Origin: Roseovarius arcticus
GTDB lineage: Bacteria; Pseudomonadota; Alphaproteobacteria; Rhodobacterales; Rhodobacteraceae
DNA length: 64,000 nucleotides
Assembly: GCF_006125015.1 (NCBI RefSeq)
Contig: NZ_SZZN01000001.1
Coordinates: 496,001-560,000, forward strand
Direction: 5' to 3'
Position numbers and translations under genes: made by a program. The notes below the pieces were generated by a model that did not search any database, was not told the origin of the DNA, and saw only the letters and a program-made list of their open reading frames with translations. Positions 34,681-43,192 of this stretch are shown in pieces; position 1 is the first letter of the stretch, and the number at the start of each line of letters is the position of its first letter.

Positions 34681-34732
34681 TCACAACATCGTGTAGCGCC
34701 GCAGCGAAACACAAGCGGCCCGCAATGGTCAC
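34681..34732 (+). promoter_or_regulatory. conserved upstream block, copy B
   Basis: Second copy of the 52-nt block (see 34098-34149), with the core GTGTAGCGCCGCAGCGAAAC at 34691-34710. It is 28 nt from the cytochrome P460 start, so if it were a promoter the leader would be very short; a regulator site overlapping the promoter is equally likely. Confidence 0.5.
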
Positions 34733-34760
34733 TAGAAGAGGTCAAACGGGAGGATATCAA

Positions 34761-35303
34761 ATGAAACGATCATTAATAGTTGGCGCGCTGGTGCTATCGC
34801 TGGGTGGCACGGCGACCATGGCGCAGGACATGCCATTTGGCTCTGCCGCAGACACGGATTATGCCGGACAGATCTGGGCTTACCTACAGGACAGCAAACT
34901 GGCCGGGCCGAACATGATCCGAACCGCGCCCTATGAGGGAACTGACCCGCATGGCATGATGCTTGAGACGTTCTATGCAACTGCCACGATCAACGGCCAC
35001 GAGGGCGACCTGATCGTAAAACGCAACTTCGGTCCCGTAGGCGTGACCGAGGATGAGGTTCTGCGCGACCCGGATACACATCTGGCTGCTTATACAATCA
35101 TGTTTCGCCGCGAGGCGGGCTATGACCCCGAAGACGGCGACTGGTTCTGGGCCAAATACCTGCCCGATGGAACGCTCGACCAGATGCCAGACGGCATGCC
35201 ACTGGCCGGACAAGTGGCCAAGGGCATGGATGAAGGTTGTATCGCCTGCCACCAGGGCGCGGGCGACGACATGGTTTTCACCTCTGACCACCTGGCCAAC
35301 TAA
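34761..35303 (+). CDS. cytochrome P460 family protein, 180 aa
   Basis: A signal peptide (MKRSLIVGALVLSLGGTATM, then AQ) directs it to the periplasm. The single haem site is CIACH (Cys160, Cys163, His164) close to the C-terminus, as in P460 and cytochrome c'-beta proteins of this length. These bind or oxidise hydroxylamine and NO. I do not see a nitrification gene set, so NO or redox detoxification is more likely. ATG 34761 is chosen for its signal peptide and GGGAGG ribosome site; an in-frame start 36 nt earlier adds a polar, non-signal leader. Confidence 0.8.
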   Translation: MKRSLIVGALVLSLGGTATMAQDMPFGSAADTDYAGQIWAYLQDSKLAGPNMIRTAPYEGTDPHGMMLETFYATATINGHEGDLIVKRNFGPVGVTEDEVLRDPDTHLAAYTIMFRREAGYDPEDGDWFWAKYLPDGTLDQMPDGMPLAGQVAKGMDEGCIACHQGAGDDMVFTSDHLAN

Positions 35304-35334
35304 GCCAGAGTGAGCCAGCCCGCGCCGAGGTCCC

Positions 35335-36324
35335 ATGACATCATACTTGCCCTTGTCCCTGCTCATGGGCGTGATCCTCGGGGTCTCGGCGCATCGGGCC
35401 GGGCTATGCGCAGTCAAGGGCGTGGCAGAGGTGATGACCTCAGGCAGCGGCTGGATTCTGTGGTCGTTTCTGAAGGCCTCTTTTTGGGTGTTCGGCCTTG
35501 CCGCGATTGCAGGTACGCTGACGGACGGCATTGCAATGCGGCATTGGCCGATGAGCTTAACCGGTGTGCTGGGCGGCCTGATCTTCGGTCTTGGGGCCGG
35601 AGCGAACGGGGCGTGTAGTTTTTCGACGCTGGTTCGATTGGGCGATGGGCATGTTGTCATGCTGTTCACGCTGGCGGGCTGGCCCCTTGGGATGGCAGGA
35701 GTGCATCTGTTATGGCCCGATTTGCACTCAGCACCCACCTTGGCAGAGGGCGCTCCGGTCTGGTTTCTGGTCGCCATCGGGCCGTGGATGCTGTGGCAGG
35801 GCCTGCACATTCTGCGCCGCCTGCACGCCGAGGGATGGGGGCAATTGCGAGCGGCCCAGTGGCCATTGTCGCTGTCGGTCACATTGCTGGCGATGGCAAA
35901 TTTCGGACTTTTGTCGCTTGGGTCGACGTGGTCTTTCACCTCGACAGTGCTCTGCACTGTGGGGGCGGCCCCCTTGTCCGGTTGCGCCAACGGCACGGTT
36001 TTGTGGCTGGTCTCGGGGGCGGCGATCTTTGGAATGGTCGGCTCTGCCGCGTTGCGCGGCTCGTTTCGGTTGCGCCGTATCCGCGCTGCGGCCGCATTGC
36101 GCCACGCCATGGCCGGGATCGCGATGGGCGCAGGCGCCGCGCTGATCCCCGGTGGTAATGACGGGCTGATCCTGTTCGCCCTGCCGGCGCTGTCGCCCCA
36201 TGCGCTACCGAGCTGGGCGGCGATCATCATAGGCGTCGCGCTTGCCCTGACATTGATGCGCGCGACGGGTCGCCCGATTCCCGCCATTTGCTGCGAGGGC
36301 GATATTTGCCGCGCCAGTCTGTAA
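35335..36324 (+). CDS. YeeE/YedE family transporter, 329 aa
   Basis: About nine hydrophobic segments and the two cysteine motifs of this family, AHRAGLCAVKG near the N-terminus and GLGAGANGACSFSTLVRLG in the middle. A third, PLSGCANGT, starts a second repeat. Members such as TsuA move thiosulfate or other sulfur compounds. The C-terminal ICCEGDICRASL adds three cysteines. It starts 31 nt after the cytochrome gene. Confidence 0.8.
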   Translation: MTSYLPLSLLMGVILGVSAHRAGLCAVKGVAEVMTSGSGWILWSFLKASFWVFGLAAIAGTLTDGIAMRHWPMSLTGVLGGLIFGLGAGANGACSFSTLVRLGDGHVVMLFTLAGWPLGMAGVHLLWPDLHSAPTLAEGAPVWFLVAIGPWMLWQGLHILRRLHAEGWGQLRAAQWPLSLSVTLLAMANFGLLSLGSTWSFTSTVLCTVGAAPLSGCANGTVLWLVSGAAIFGMVGSAALRGSFRLRRIRAAAALRHAMAGIAMGAGAALIPGGNDGLILFALPALSPHALPSWAAIIIGVALALTLMRATGRPIPAICCEGDICRASL

Positions 36325-36384
36325 CATTTCGCCGCAACGGGTGTCTGCTTAACAAGACTAAGACATGTCAAACGGAGGTGCTGG

Positions 36385-37206
36385 ATGGCCGTCACTCTAC
36401 GAGATTGCTGCGATTCACTGCTGAGCAGGATCGGGCAGCGTCTGGCCGCCTACCTTAACCGCGCGAGTGTCGGCTATACTCCCTTCACGCCATCCGACTT
36501 TGAAACCTTGTGTCGCGCGCTGCGGCCCGGCGACGTTCTTCTGGTCGAGGGGCAGGAGCGAGTTTCGAATGCCATCAAGTACTTGACCCAATCTACATGG
36601 TCCCATGCCGCGATGTATGTGGGGGATACCCTGCCAGAAACCCCGGGAGGCGCCGAGTCACACCGGCTGATAGAGGTCAATCTGAGCGAAGGCTGCGTGT
36701 CGGCGCCACTGTCGAAATATGCGCGCTTCAACACACGGATCTGCCGCCCCGTCGGCCTGAAATCTGAGGAACGCCGAGCCGTGACGGAGTTCATGGCCGT
36801 GCGAGTAGGCCTGAAATACGATCTGCGCAACGTCTTCGATCTTTTGCGCTATTTGTTTCCAACGCCCCCTGTTCCGGTGCGCTGGCGCAGGCGCATGCTG
36901 GCCATCGGATCAAGCGATCCGACGCGGGCGATCTGTTCGTCGCTGATCGCGCGGGCGTTTCAGTCCGTCCACTATCCAATCCTGCCCGATGTACGGTTGG
37001 TAAAGGCGCGGAAGGGATCAAAATTTGCACGGCGGGAAATCCTGCATATTCGGCATCATTCGCTGTTCGCGCCGCGCGATTTCGACCTGTCGCCGTATTT
37101 CCAGATCGTGAAACCGGATCTGGTCACAGGCTTCGACCCTCATCTGTTGGAATGGTCCGCTGAACCTGCGCCTAGTCTGGCGCCGTTGGGCGGATCAGCG
37201 ACGTAG
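36385..37206 (+). CDS. YiiX/NlpC-P60-like permuted papain hydrolase, 273 aa
   Basis: A permuted NlpC/P60-fold cysteine hydrolase: LRPGDVLLVEGQERVSNAIK, the histidine motif STWSHAAMYVG, then LIEVNLSEGCVS and the cysteine region TRAICSSLIARAF. Cytoplasmic, as no signal is present. YiiX-like enzymes cleave amide or thioester bonds in lipids or peptides; the substrate is unknown. CGGAGG lies 8 nt before the ATG. Confidence 0.75.
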   Translation: MAVTLRDCCDSLLSRIGQRLAAYLNRASVGYTPFTPSDFETLCRALRPGDVLLVEGQERVSNAIKYLTQSTWSHAAMYVGDTLPETPGGAESHRLIEVNLSEGCVSAPLSKYARFNTRICRPVGLKSEERRAVTEFMAVRVGLKYDLRNVFDLLRYLFPTPPVPVRWRRRMLAIGSSDPTRAICSSLIARAFQSVHYPILPDVRLVKARKGSKFARREILHIRHHSLFAPRDFDLSPYFQIVKPDLVTGFDPHLLEWSAEPAPSLAPLGGSAT

Positions 37207-37284
37207 CGCCTGAGCGGCCAGAGCGCGAAGCATCACGCACAGCGCAGAGTGCCGGTGACAGTAGGCCGACTGCGATTATAGCGT

Positions 37285-37935
37285 TTATGGCGCCATCAAC
37301 CCTTTCAGCGCAACGACGAGACCGCCGGCGGCTGCTGCGTCATCGGGATCATGCGTGACCATCAGTGTCGGAACAGCGCGCGATTTCACATGCTTGAAGG
37401 TGAAGCTGCGCATTTCTCCCCGCAACCCGGCGTCTAGCTTCGAGAACGGCTCGTCCAGAAGCAGCGCTGCAGGTTCAGCCAGCAGGGTGCGCATCAACGC
37501 CGCGCGGGCGCGTTGCCCGCCAGACAGCGTAGCAGGGTCACGCTCGTAAAGTCCCGCCAGCCCGGCCTGATCCAGTGCAGCTTCCACTGCTGCACGCCGT
37601 TGCTTGCGGCCGCGCAGGCCAGGGGGCAAGCCGAAAGCCAGATTGTCGCCCACCGACAAATGCGGAAACAGCAGCGCGTCCTGAAACATCAGCCCGATCC
37701 GCCGCGCCTCGGCGGGCAAGCCCGTCACGTCGCGCCCGTTCAGACGCACGGCACCCGACATACGAAACCCATGCGCCAGATGTCCGCCAATGGCGTCCAG
37801 CAACGTCGATTTCCCAACCCCAGATGGACCCATCACCGTGACCAGGCCGCCCGCCGGGACATGCAGCGTCAGCGGCTGAAAAAGCGCTGTGCCATGGGCC
37901 GACCGGATGGAGAGTGCGTCAAGATCAAGGCTCAT
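37285..37935 (-). CDS. ynjD: ABC transporter ATPase, YnjD-like, 216 aa
   Basis: A short ABC ATPase: Walker A GPSGVGKST, signature TLSGGQRARAALMRTLL, Walker B ALLLDEPFSKLD and switch VTHDPDDA. The compact length and FSKLDAGLR region match YnjD. Start chosen at 37935, which overlaps the permease stop by 4 nt (ATGA); the frame is open far upstream but that is the permease gene. It powers the YnjBC system, whose substrate is unproven. Confidence 0.85.
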   Translation of the reverse strand: MSLDLDALSIRSAHGTALFQPLTLHVPAGGLVTVMGPSGVGKSTLLDAIGGHLAHGFRMSGAVRLNGRDVTGLPAEARRIGLMFQDALLFPHLSVGDNLAFGLPPGLRGRKQRRAAVEAALDQAGLAGLYERDPATLSGGQRARAALMRTLLAEPAALLLDEPFSKLDAGLRGEMRSFTFKHVKSRAVPTLMVTHDPDDAAAAGGLVVALKGLMAP

Positions 37936-39638
37936 GCGGCGGTGGCTCCTGACAGGGCGCGACGGTTGCGGTGGACTATCGCGGGGATCATGAATGCGGC
38001 AAGATAGGCCGCAAAGGGCAGCCCGGCCTGCAGGGTCGCATAGACCCCCGTTACCCGGCGGTCGGACCCGGACGACAGGGTAACCGCCTCGGTGGTAAGC
38101 GTCGCGACGCGGCCCGCGCCCATGAACAGGGTCGGCAGGTATTGTGCCACGGACACTGCTACGCCGATGGCGGCGGCGGTCAGGATTGGGCGGATCAGCA
38201 CCGGCAGCTTGACCGCCCACAACCTGCGCTCCGGCCCGGCCCCGAGTGCGGCGGCGGCACGGATCATGCGCGGATCCAGTGCGCGCCAGGGGTCCGACAG
38301 CGCAATCATCACATAAGGAAAGATAAACAACGCCTGCGCCCAGATCACGGCCCAGATCCCACCCGAAAGGCCAAGCTGCAAGAAACCCACATTCAGACCA
38401 AAAAGAAATCCGATCTGCGGGATCAGCAATGGCAGATAGATCAGCGCTTCGGCCCAGGGTGCGCGGGTGCGGTGGGCGCGATCCTCACCCTCGAGCCACG
38501 CAATCGCCAGTGCAAGTGACAAGCCTACCGTCGCCCCGGCCAACAGCAGCGTATTGGACAATGCCCGAATCCAACCGTCTTGCGCGCTCGTCCAAGGTTT
38601 CAGCGACCAACTCTCTGGCAGGATCTGCGGAAAAGACCACCGCCAAGCCAGCGACCAGACGACAAGCGATACCATCGCCAGCGCCCCGAGCGCCATCAGC
38701 GCCGTCACCCCTGCGCTGGCTGCCCATAGTCCGGGTTCTGCCCGCAGTCCGCGACCGCCGCGCCTGAGCCACCAGCGACCCAGCCTCTTGCCCAAAGCCT
38801 CGGCAACTATCAGCAGAACCACCGCAAGACCCACGATCACCGCTTGCAGAATAGCCCCTGCCGATGCGGGCAGGATCATCGCGGGGTTGGGGTCGGTGAA
38901 CCAGCGTGTCACCGCCACCGCCAGCGTAGGCGGGTTCGACGGCCCAAGGATGATCGCCATGTCCACAACCGACAGCGCATAGGCAAGCACCACCCAGACC
39001 GGCAGCCGGATCAGAGGCCAGACCTGCGGCATGATAATCTTGATCCACACGACCCCGCGGCCATAGCCAAGTGCGCGCCCTGCCGCGACGTGGCGGGCTA
39101 CGGGGATCTGACTGAGCGCTGACAGGATCACCAGCAAAAGGAATGGCACCTCCTTGACCATCAACCCGACCATCAGGGCAAGGCCCCAGCCGTCATTCAC
39201 GGTGGCGATGTCCGGCGGGCGCTCCCACCCGGCAAAGGGGGCCATCATCCGTGCGATCCAGCCCGACGGGGCAAGGACAAAGGCAAGCCCCACGGCCATT
39301 GCCGCATGGGGAATGGCCAGAAACGGAGTCAGCATCCGCGCGCCCACCGACGGGTTCATTCGGGCATGAACGGCAGCGCAAAATCCTGTCGCCAGCATCA
39401 GTGACAGCAGGGTGGACCCAAAACCGGTGACCAGCGTCAGGCGCAGACTTGTTGCAACGCCCGGCAGGTCCGCCAGTTCGTGCCACGGGGCCAGCGATAC
39501 CATGTCCCTCCCCAGAGCGGGCAAGATGCCAAAGGCAGCGCGCCCGGTTTGCCACAGGCCAACGGCAATTGGGGCGATCAGTCCAAGCCCGACCACCCCC
39601 AGAACGACGGCACGCAAAAGGCGGCCGTCATGCCTCAT
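37932..39638 (-). CDS. ynjC: ABC transporter permease with two permease domains, YnjC-like, 568 aa
   Basis: Roughly twelve membrane helices in two BPD-type permease halves: the first has GRALGYGRGVVWIKIIMPQV (about 195-215), the second AAALGAGPERRLWAVKLPVL (about 490-510), both carrying the EAA-like loop. This fused permease with a separate binding protein and small ATPase is the YnjBCD layout. Start placed at 39638, where ATG overlaps the ynjB stop; an upstream GTG at 39659 is an alternative. Confidence 0.85.
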   Translation of the reverse strand: MRHDGRLLRAVVLGVVGLGLIAPIAVGLWQTGRAAFGILPALGRDMVSLAPWHELADLPGVATSLRLTLVTGFGSTLLSLMLATGFCAAVHARMNPSVGARMLTPFLAIPHAAMAVGLAFVLAPSGWIARMMAPFAGWERPPDIATVNDGWGLALMVGLMVKEVPFLLLVILSALSQIPVARHVAAGRALGYGRGVVWIKIIMPQVWPLIRLPVWVVLAYALSVVDMAIILGPSNPPTLAVAVTRWFTDPNPAMILPASAGAILQAVIVGLAVVLLIVAEALGKRLGRWWLRRGGRGLRAEPGLWAASAGVTALMALGALAMVSLVVWSLAWRWSFPQILPESWSLKPWTSAQDGWIRALSNTLLLAGATVGLSLALAIAWLEGEDRAHRTRAPWAEALIYLPLLIPQIGFLFGLNVGFLQLGLSGGIWAVIWAQALFIFPYVMIALSDPWRALDPRMIRAAAALGAGPERRLWAVKLPVLIRPILTAAAIGVAVSVAQYLPTLFMGAGRVATLTTEAVTLSSGSDRRVTGVYATLQAGLPFAAYLAAFMIPAIVHRNRRALSGATAA

Positions 39639-40816
39639 TTTGTGTAGCGCCGCGCCCACTCCGCGGTCAGCCGGGTCATCCAGCTTGCGTGGGGCTCCAG
39701 CAGCGTCGGACCAAGTTCGGCGACGGTCGGCAGCGAAGGAGCAGTCGGCAGGGCGGCGAATGCGGCCTTGGCGGCATCATCCAGCAATGACGGGTCCAGC
39801 ACCGAGAACGACCCCAGCACCTCGATATTTTGCATATGGGCCTGCGCCGCAGGGTCCAGCAGGAAATTCGCCACGACCTCTGCCCCTTCGGCATTGGCCG
39901 CGTTGTAGGGAATCGCGACAAAGCTGATGTTGCCGATGCTGCCGTTTTCGGGCACGAACACCCGCGCGCTATCGGGTAGCAGGCCGTCCGCAATCGCGGC
40001 GGCGGTCGAGGCCGGATCGAAGGACATCCCAATATCCACTTCGCCATCATTCAGCAGTTGCTGCTGCACCGACTGGTTTTCAGGATAGGTTTCGCCGCCG
40101 CGCCACAGGTTCGGGCGCAGCGCGTCGTACCAGTCCCAGAACGGGGCGGTTGCCGCAGCGAAACCCGCGTCCGTGACGGGCTGCTGCAGAACGCTCGCGT
40201 CCGGCGCAAGTTCGATCAGCGCCTGCTTTAGAAAGGTTGACCCCATGAAGTTCGACGGATCGGGATGGGTAAATCGCCCCGGATTGACTGCCACCCACGC
40301 GCCAAGATCTGCCATGCTGCGCGGCGGTTCGGCCACGCGGGCGGAATCGTAAGTAAAGACAAATTTGGCCAGTCGCCACGGGCTCTCTAAGCCTTCTACC
40401 GGCACGGTGAAATCGATGGACGCGGGCGAGGTCGGTCCAAGATTCAGGTATCGCGCATTGGGCAGATCGCCGACAAATGGCCCGTGCAGCAGGCCCTGTT
40501 CCTTCATCGCCAAAAAGTTCGGCCCGTTAATCCAGATCAGATCCACGCTGCCGCCTGTGTCCTGACCGGCAGTCCTCTCGGAAATCACGCGCGTCACGGC
40601 TTCTGCGGTATCGGTCAGTTTCACTTGCTGGACGCTCACGTCATAGAGCGTCTCGGTCTGTTCGCTCACCCAGGCAATGAAGGCGTTCGTGCGCGCGTCG
40701 CCTCCCCAAGCGTTCCAATAGACGGTCTGGCCACGCGCGGCGTCCAGAGTCTGCTGCCAATCGGCCAAGGACGGAGTTGCGAGCAATGACAGGGCAAGGA
40801 CGAGGGGGAATTTCAT
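39635..40816 (-). CDS. ynjB: ABC transporter substrate-binding protein, YnjB-like, 393 aa
   Basis: Signal peptide FPLVLALSLLATPSLA, then a periplasmic binding protein of the YnjB family. Marker segments are VYWNAWGGDARTNAFIAWVS, DLIWINGPNFLAMKEQGLLHG and FTHPDPSNFMGSTFLKQAL. It should capture the substrate for YnjCD; the substrate is not established. Leads a ynjBCD run with 4-nt overlaps. Confidence 0.85.
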   Translation of the reverse strand: MKFPLVLALSLLATPSLADWQQTLDAARGQTVYWNAWGGDARTNAFIAWVSEQTETLYDVSVQQVKLTDTAEAVTRVISERTAGQDTGGSVDLIWINGPNFLAMKEQGLLHGPFVGDLPNARYLNLGPTSPASIDFTVPVEGLESPWRLAKFVFTYDSARVAEPPRSMADLGAWVAVNPGRFTHPDPSNFMGSTFLKQALIELAPDASVLQQPVTDAGFAAATAPFWDWYDALRPNLWRGGETYPENQSVQQQLLNDGEVDIGMSFDPASTAAAIADGLLPDSARVFVPENGSIGNISFVAIPYNAANAEGAEVVANFLLDPAAQAHMQNIEVLGSFSVLDPSLLDDAAKAAFAALPTAPSLPTVAELGPTLLEPHASWMTRLTAEWARRYTK

Positions 40817-40888
40817 GCAGTCTCCGGTGTCTGGCGGATAATCCTAGGATAAGGACAGCCGCGCCGATGTTTTGTTACAGTCTGTTAA

Positions 40889-41506
40889 TCAGGGTTTCTG
40901 GGGTGAAAATGCCAGCCAGCCCTGACGCCAGCGCAGGATGGTGGTCAAAGCGCAGGCGGCGGCATACCCGTAGGCCAGCACGGGAAAACTTTTCGGAAAC
41001 AGACACATTGCTGCAAAAATCGCTATGGTCTCGAAGCCTTCGGTCAGTCCGCCTAGGTAGTAAATGCCCTTGGTCGGATAGGATGCAGCACGCTCCCCAC
41101 GCTTGGCCGCAATCGAGGCGAACGCCAGAAATGACGATCCGGTTCCGACGAATGTCGCAATCAGCACGGCTGCCGCCAGGGCATTTTTGTCCGGGCTCGC
41201 AAAGGCAAAACCCAGCGGAAAAAGCGCGTAGAACACAAAATCGAGTGCGATGTCCAGAAACGCGCCGCGATCAGTGGGACGCGACATCCGCGCCACAGTG
41301 CCGTCCAATCCGTCGGCGAGGCGGTTCACCACCAGAAACGCCAGCGCCAGACCATAGGCGCCAATAGCAAGTGCCGGGACCGTCAGCACGCCCACCGCAA
41401 AGCCAACAAGCGTAATATGGTCGGCGTGGATGCCCCGCGCAGCCAGCCAGCGGGCGGGCGGCGTCAGCACACGCCGCTGTATGGGCAGAAGGGCCGCGTC
41501 AATCAT
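40889..41506 (-). CDS. ynjF: CDP-alcohol phosphatidyltransferase, YnjF-like, 205 aa
   Basis: The catalytic CDP-OH-P motif is complete: NRLADGLDGTVARMSRPTDR, then GAFLDIALD, giving DG..AR..G...D...D. Multiple hydrophobic helices place it in the inner membrane, where it would join a CDP-activated lipid to an alcohol head group. It lies 72 nt upstream of ynjB on the same strand, as ynjF and ynjBCD are also grouped in E. coli. The lipid acceptor is unknown. Confidence 0.85.
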   Translation of the reverse strand: MIDAALLPIQRRVLTPPARWLAARGIHADHITLVGFAVGVLTVPALAIGAYGLALAFLVVNRLADGLDGTVARMSRPTDRGAFLDIALDFVFYALFPLGFAFASPDKNALAAAVLIATFVGTGSSFLAFASIAAKRGERAASYPTKGIYYLGGLTEGFETIAIFAAMCLFPKSFPVLAYGYAAACALTTILRWRQGWLAFSPQKP

Positions 41507-41680
41507 CCCCGTCTCCAGTCATGGAACCGCTGCTTTGTGAAATTTGGCTGGCGATTACGTGCCGCGGACACTGCATTCGAATGTTGCGTTTCACTGGTAG
41601 CAGTTCCTTTTCTTGGCGATGTCTGCGGTGTTGACAAATGAAACCCGGAACTATTACAGCTGTTCCTGCATCTGCAGGCG

Positions 41681-42283
41681 TCATTCCCTAACTGGGTGAA
41701 GAAACGCGCGCGCGGCGGCACGACCGACTGCGCGAAGTTCGGTGGCAGACTTGCCAGAACGTGCCCGCAATGTCAGCCCGCGCGCTACCGAGGCCAAAAC
41801 CACTGCCATAACCTCGGCTGGCGCCTCCAGCCTGTAGGTGGACTGGCGCAGCCGGTCCGACAGGCGCGCTTCGAGGGCCGCAAACCGTCGGTCCAGTTCC
41901 GCCTTGAATAGCGGGTTGGTCCCGGCCGCATCTGACAGAACGCTGGAAATAAGGCAGCCGAGCGTTGATGGATCGCTCGTCGCAAGGGTGACGACATGGT
42001 CGAAGAATGCTTCTAGGTCATCTTCAAGCACGCCGATTGAGCCAAGGCTCTGCGCCAGCGGTTCGAGGTGTGTCTTTGCGTAATGATCTATTGCCGCCAA
42101 AAACAGACGCTCTTTGTCACCAAAGAGTTGGTAGAGGCTAGCGCGGGGCATGTTCATGGCGCGGCACAGCGCGTCGACCGACGCACCTTCATAGCCCTTG
42201 GCCCAGAACACGGATGTCGCGGCCTCGAGGGCCTCGGTGGCGTCAAAGCCACGCGGTCTTCCACGCAGACGTTGCTCGGGCAT
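41681..42283 (-). CDS. TetR/AcrR family regulator, 200 aa
   Basis: TetR HTH near residues 20-55: FWAKGYEGASVDALCRAMNM, then PRASLYQLFGDKERLFLAAI. A C-terminal ligand/dimer domain follows. ATG 42283 fits with AAGGGA upstream; the open frame extends 20 residues further without a ribosome site. It is divergent from the carboxymuconolactone decarboxylase-like pseudogene, which was probably its target. Confidence 0.85.
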   Translation of the reverse strand: MPEQRLRGRPRGFDATEALEAATSVFWAKGYEGASVDALCRAMNMPRASLYQLFGDKERLFLAAIDHYAKTHLEPLAQSLGSIGVLEDDLEAFFDHVVTLATSDPSTLGCLISSVLSDAAGTNPLFKAELDRRFAALEARLSDRLRQSTYRLEAPAEVMAVVLASVARGLTLRARSGKSATELRAVGRAAARAFLHPVRE

Positions 42284-42390
42284 AGCGTCCCTTATTTCTG
42301 AACTGATTATTCTGGAAATAGGTAGTGCTTCGCGCGAAGTCAATTTGCAGAATGGTTAGTCTATATATTTGAACGGCGAAACGGCAGGTT

Positions 42391-42604
42391 TTGACGCCAG
42401 CGGAGCAGGAGGTGGTCTTCCTTGTTATCAGCCGCTTCCACGATTGCACCCCTTGCATTCGATGCTGGCCGATTAGGTGTCGGGTGTGCCTGCCGATGAT
42501 AGCGACCAGCGAATTCTGGGCATCATTCTGGCCAACACCTGCAAGGCCTTCTCTAACTACGTCAACCATCTGGCCGGAACGCCAGTCAACGACCGGTTTG
42601 CGCG
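42391..42604 (+). pseudogene. AhpD/carboxymuconolactone decarboxylase-like remnant
   Basis: The first frame gives LTPAEQEVVFLVISRFHDCT, then PC, the redox CxxC start of AhpD-like proteins. A second frame continues MLAD-stop-VSGVPADDSDQRILGIIL, then ANTCKAFSNYVNHLAGTPVN, the family's C-terminal half. The join lacks the expected AAHS and a few bases, an in-frame TAG interrupts, and the N-terminal third is missing. It is therefore a true relic and not a single sequencing error. It converges with the DoxX gene and overlaps that gene's 3' end. Confidence 0.75.
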
Positions 42605-43192
42605 CCTGCGGCGACGAGCGCGAAGCGCGGCGTCAATCGACAGCCAACCACCGCCAAGCGCTGCTGGAACCGTCAGCAGCATGATCCACAAGAGGCGCAG
42701 ATCAAGGATCTGGTCATATGGGCTGGCATCAAACAGGCCGCCCACTGCTTCAGGCGGCGCGCCATGGCCGAAAACATCGATGGCCGAGGTGATGATGATC
42801 AGACCGATCAGCCCCAAGGCCGCAAACCGGGTGGCAAGCCCGACCACCAGCAGCACCGGCAACAGCGCCTCGGCCATAACCAACCCATGAACGGCTATCC
42901 AAACGGCAAATGACAGCATCGCGGGAGCGCCGCCAGCCACCCCAAGCTGAACTGGCGCCAGGCTATAGAACGCGCCCAGCGACAAAAAGGTGCCTGCCAC
43001 ATCCGCTCCGATGGACAGATCGCTTCCGCCGATCTTGCTGGCGGCTGAAATCAGGAAATACGGGCCAAGGACCGCCAGAAACACCAGCCGTGCCTGAAAC
43101 CCAAGCGCGGACAGGACCCACGGTCGCGCGGTTGGCCTGACGGCAGACATCTCAGGACGTCGCCGCGCGAGATATCCGAAGATATTGTTCAT
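42557..43192 (-). CDS. DoxX-family membrane protein (second in operon), 211 aa
   Basis: Four hydrophobic helices in the DoxX pattern (LVFLAVLGPYFLISAASKIG, then LVMAEALLPVLLVVGLATRF and AALGLIGLIIITSAIDVF). The Arg-rich tail (AALRARRRRRANRSL) runs into the antisense pseudogene and may be a readthrough extension. Last gene of the bufferin-like operon, starting directly after the DUF3179 stop. DoxX relatives are redox-linked membrane proteins; the partner here is unknown. Confidence 0.75.
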   Translation of the reverse strand: MNNIFGYLARRRPEMSAVRPTARPWVLSALGFQARLVFLAVLGPYFLISAASKIGGSDLSIGADVAGTFLSLGAFYSLAPVQLGVAGGAPAMLSFAVWIAVHGLVMAEALLPVLLVVGLATRFAALGLIGLIIITSAIDVFGHGAPPEAVGGLFDASPYDQILDLRLLWIMLLTVPAALGGGWLSIDAALRARRRRRANRSLTGVPARWLT

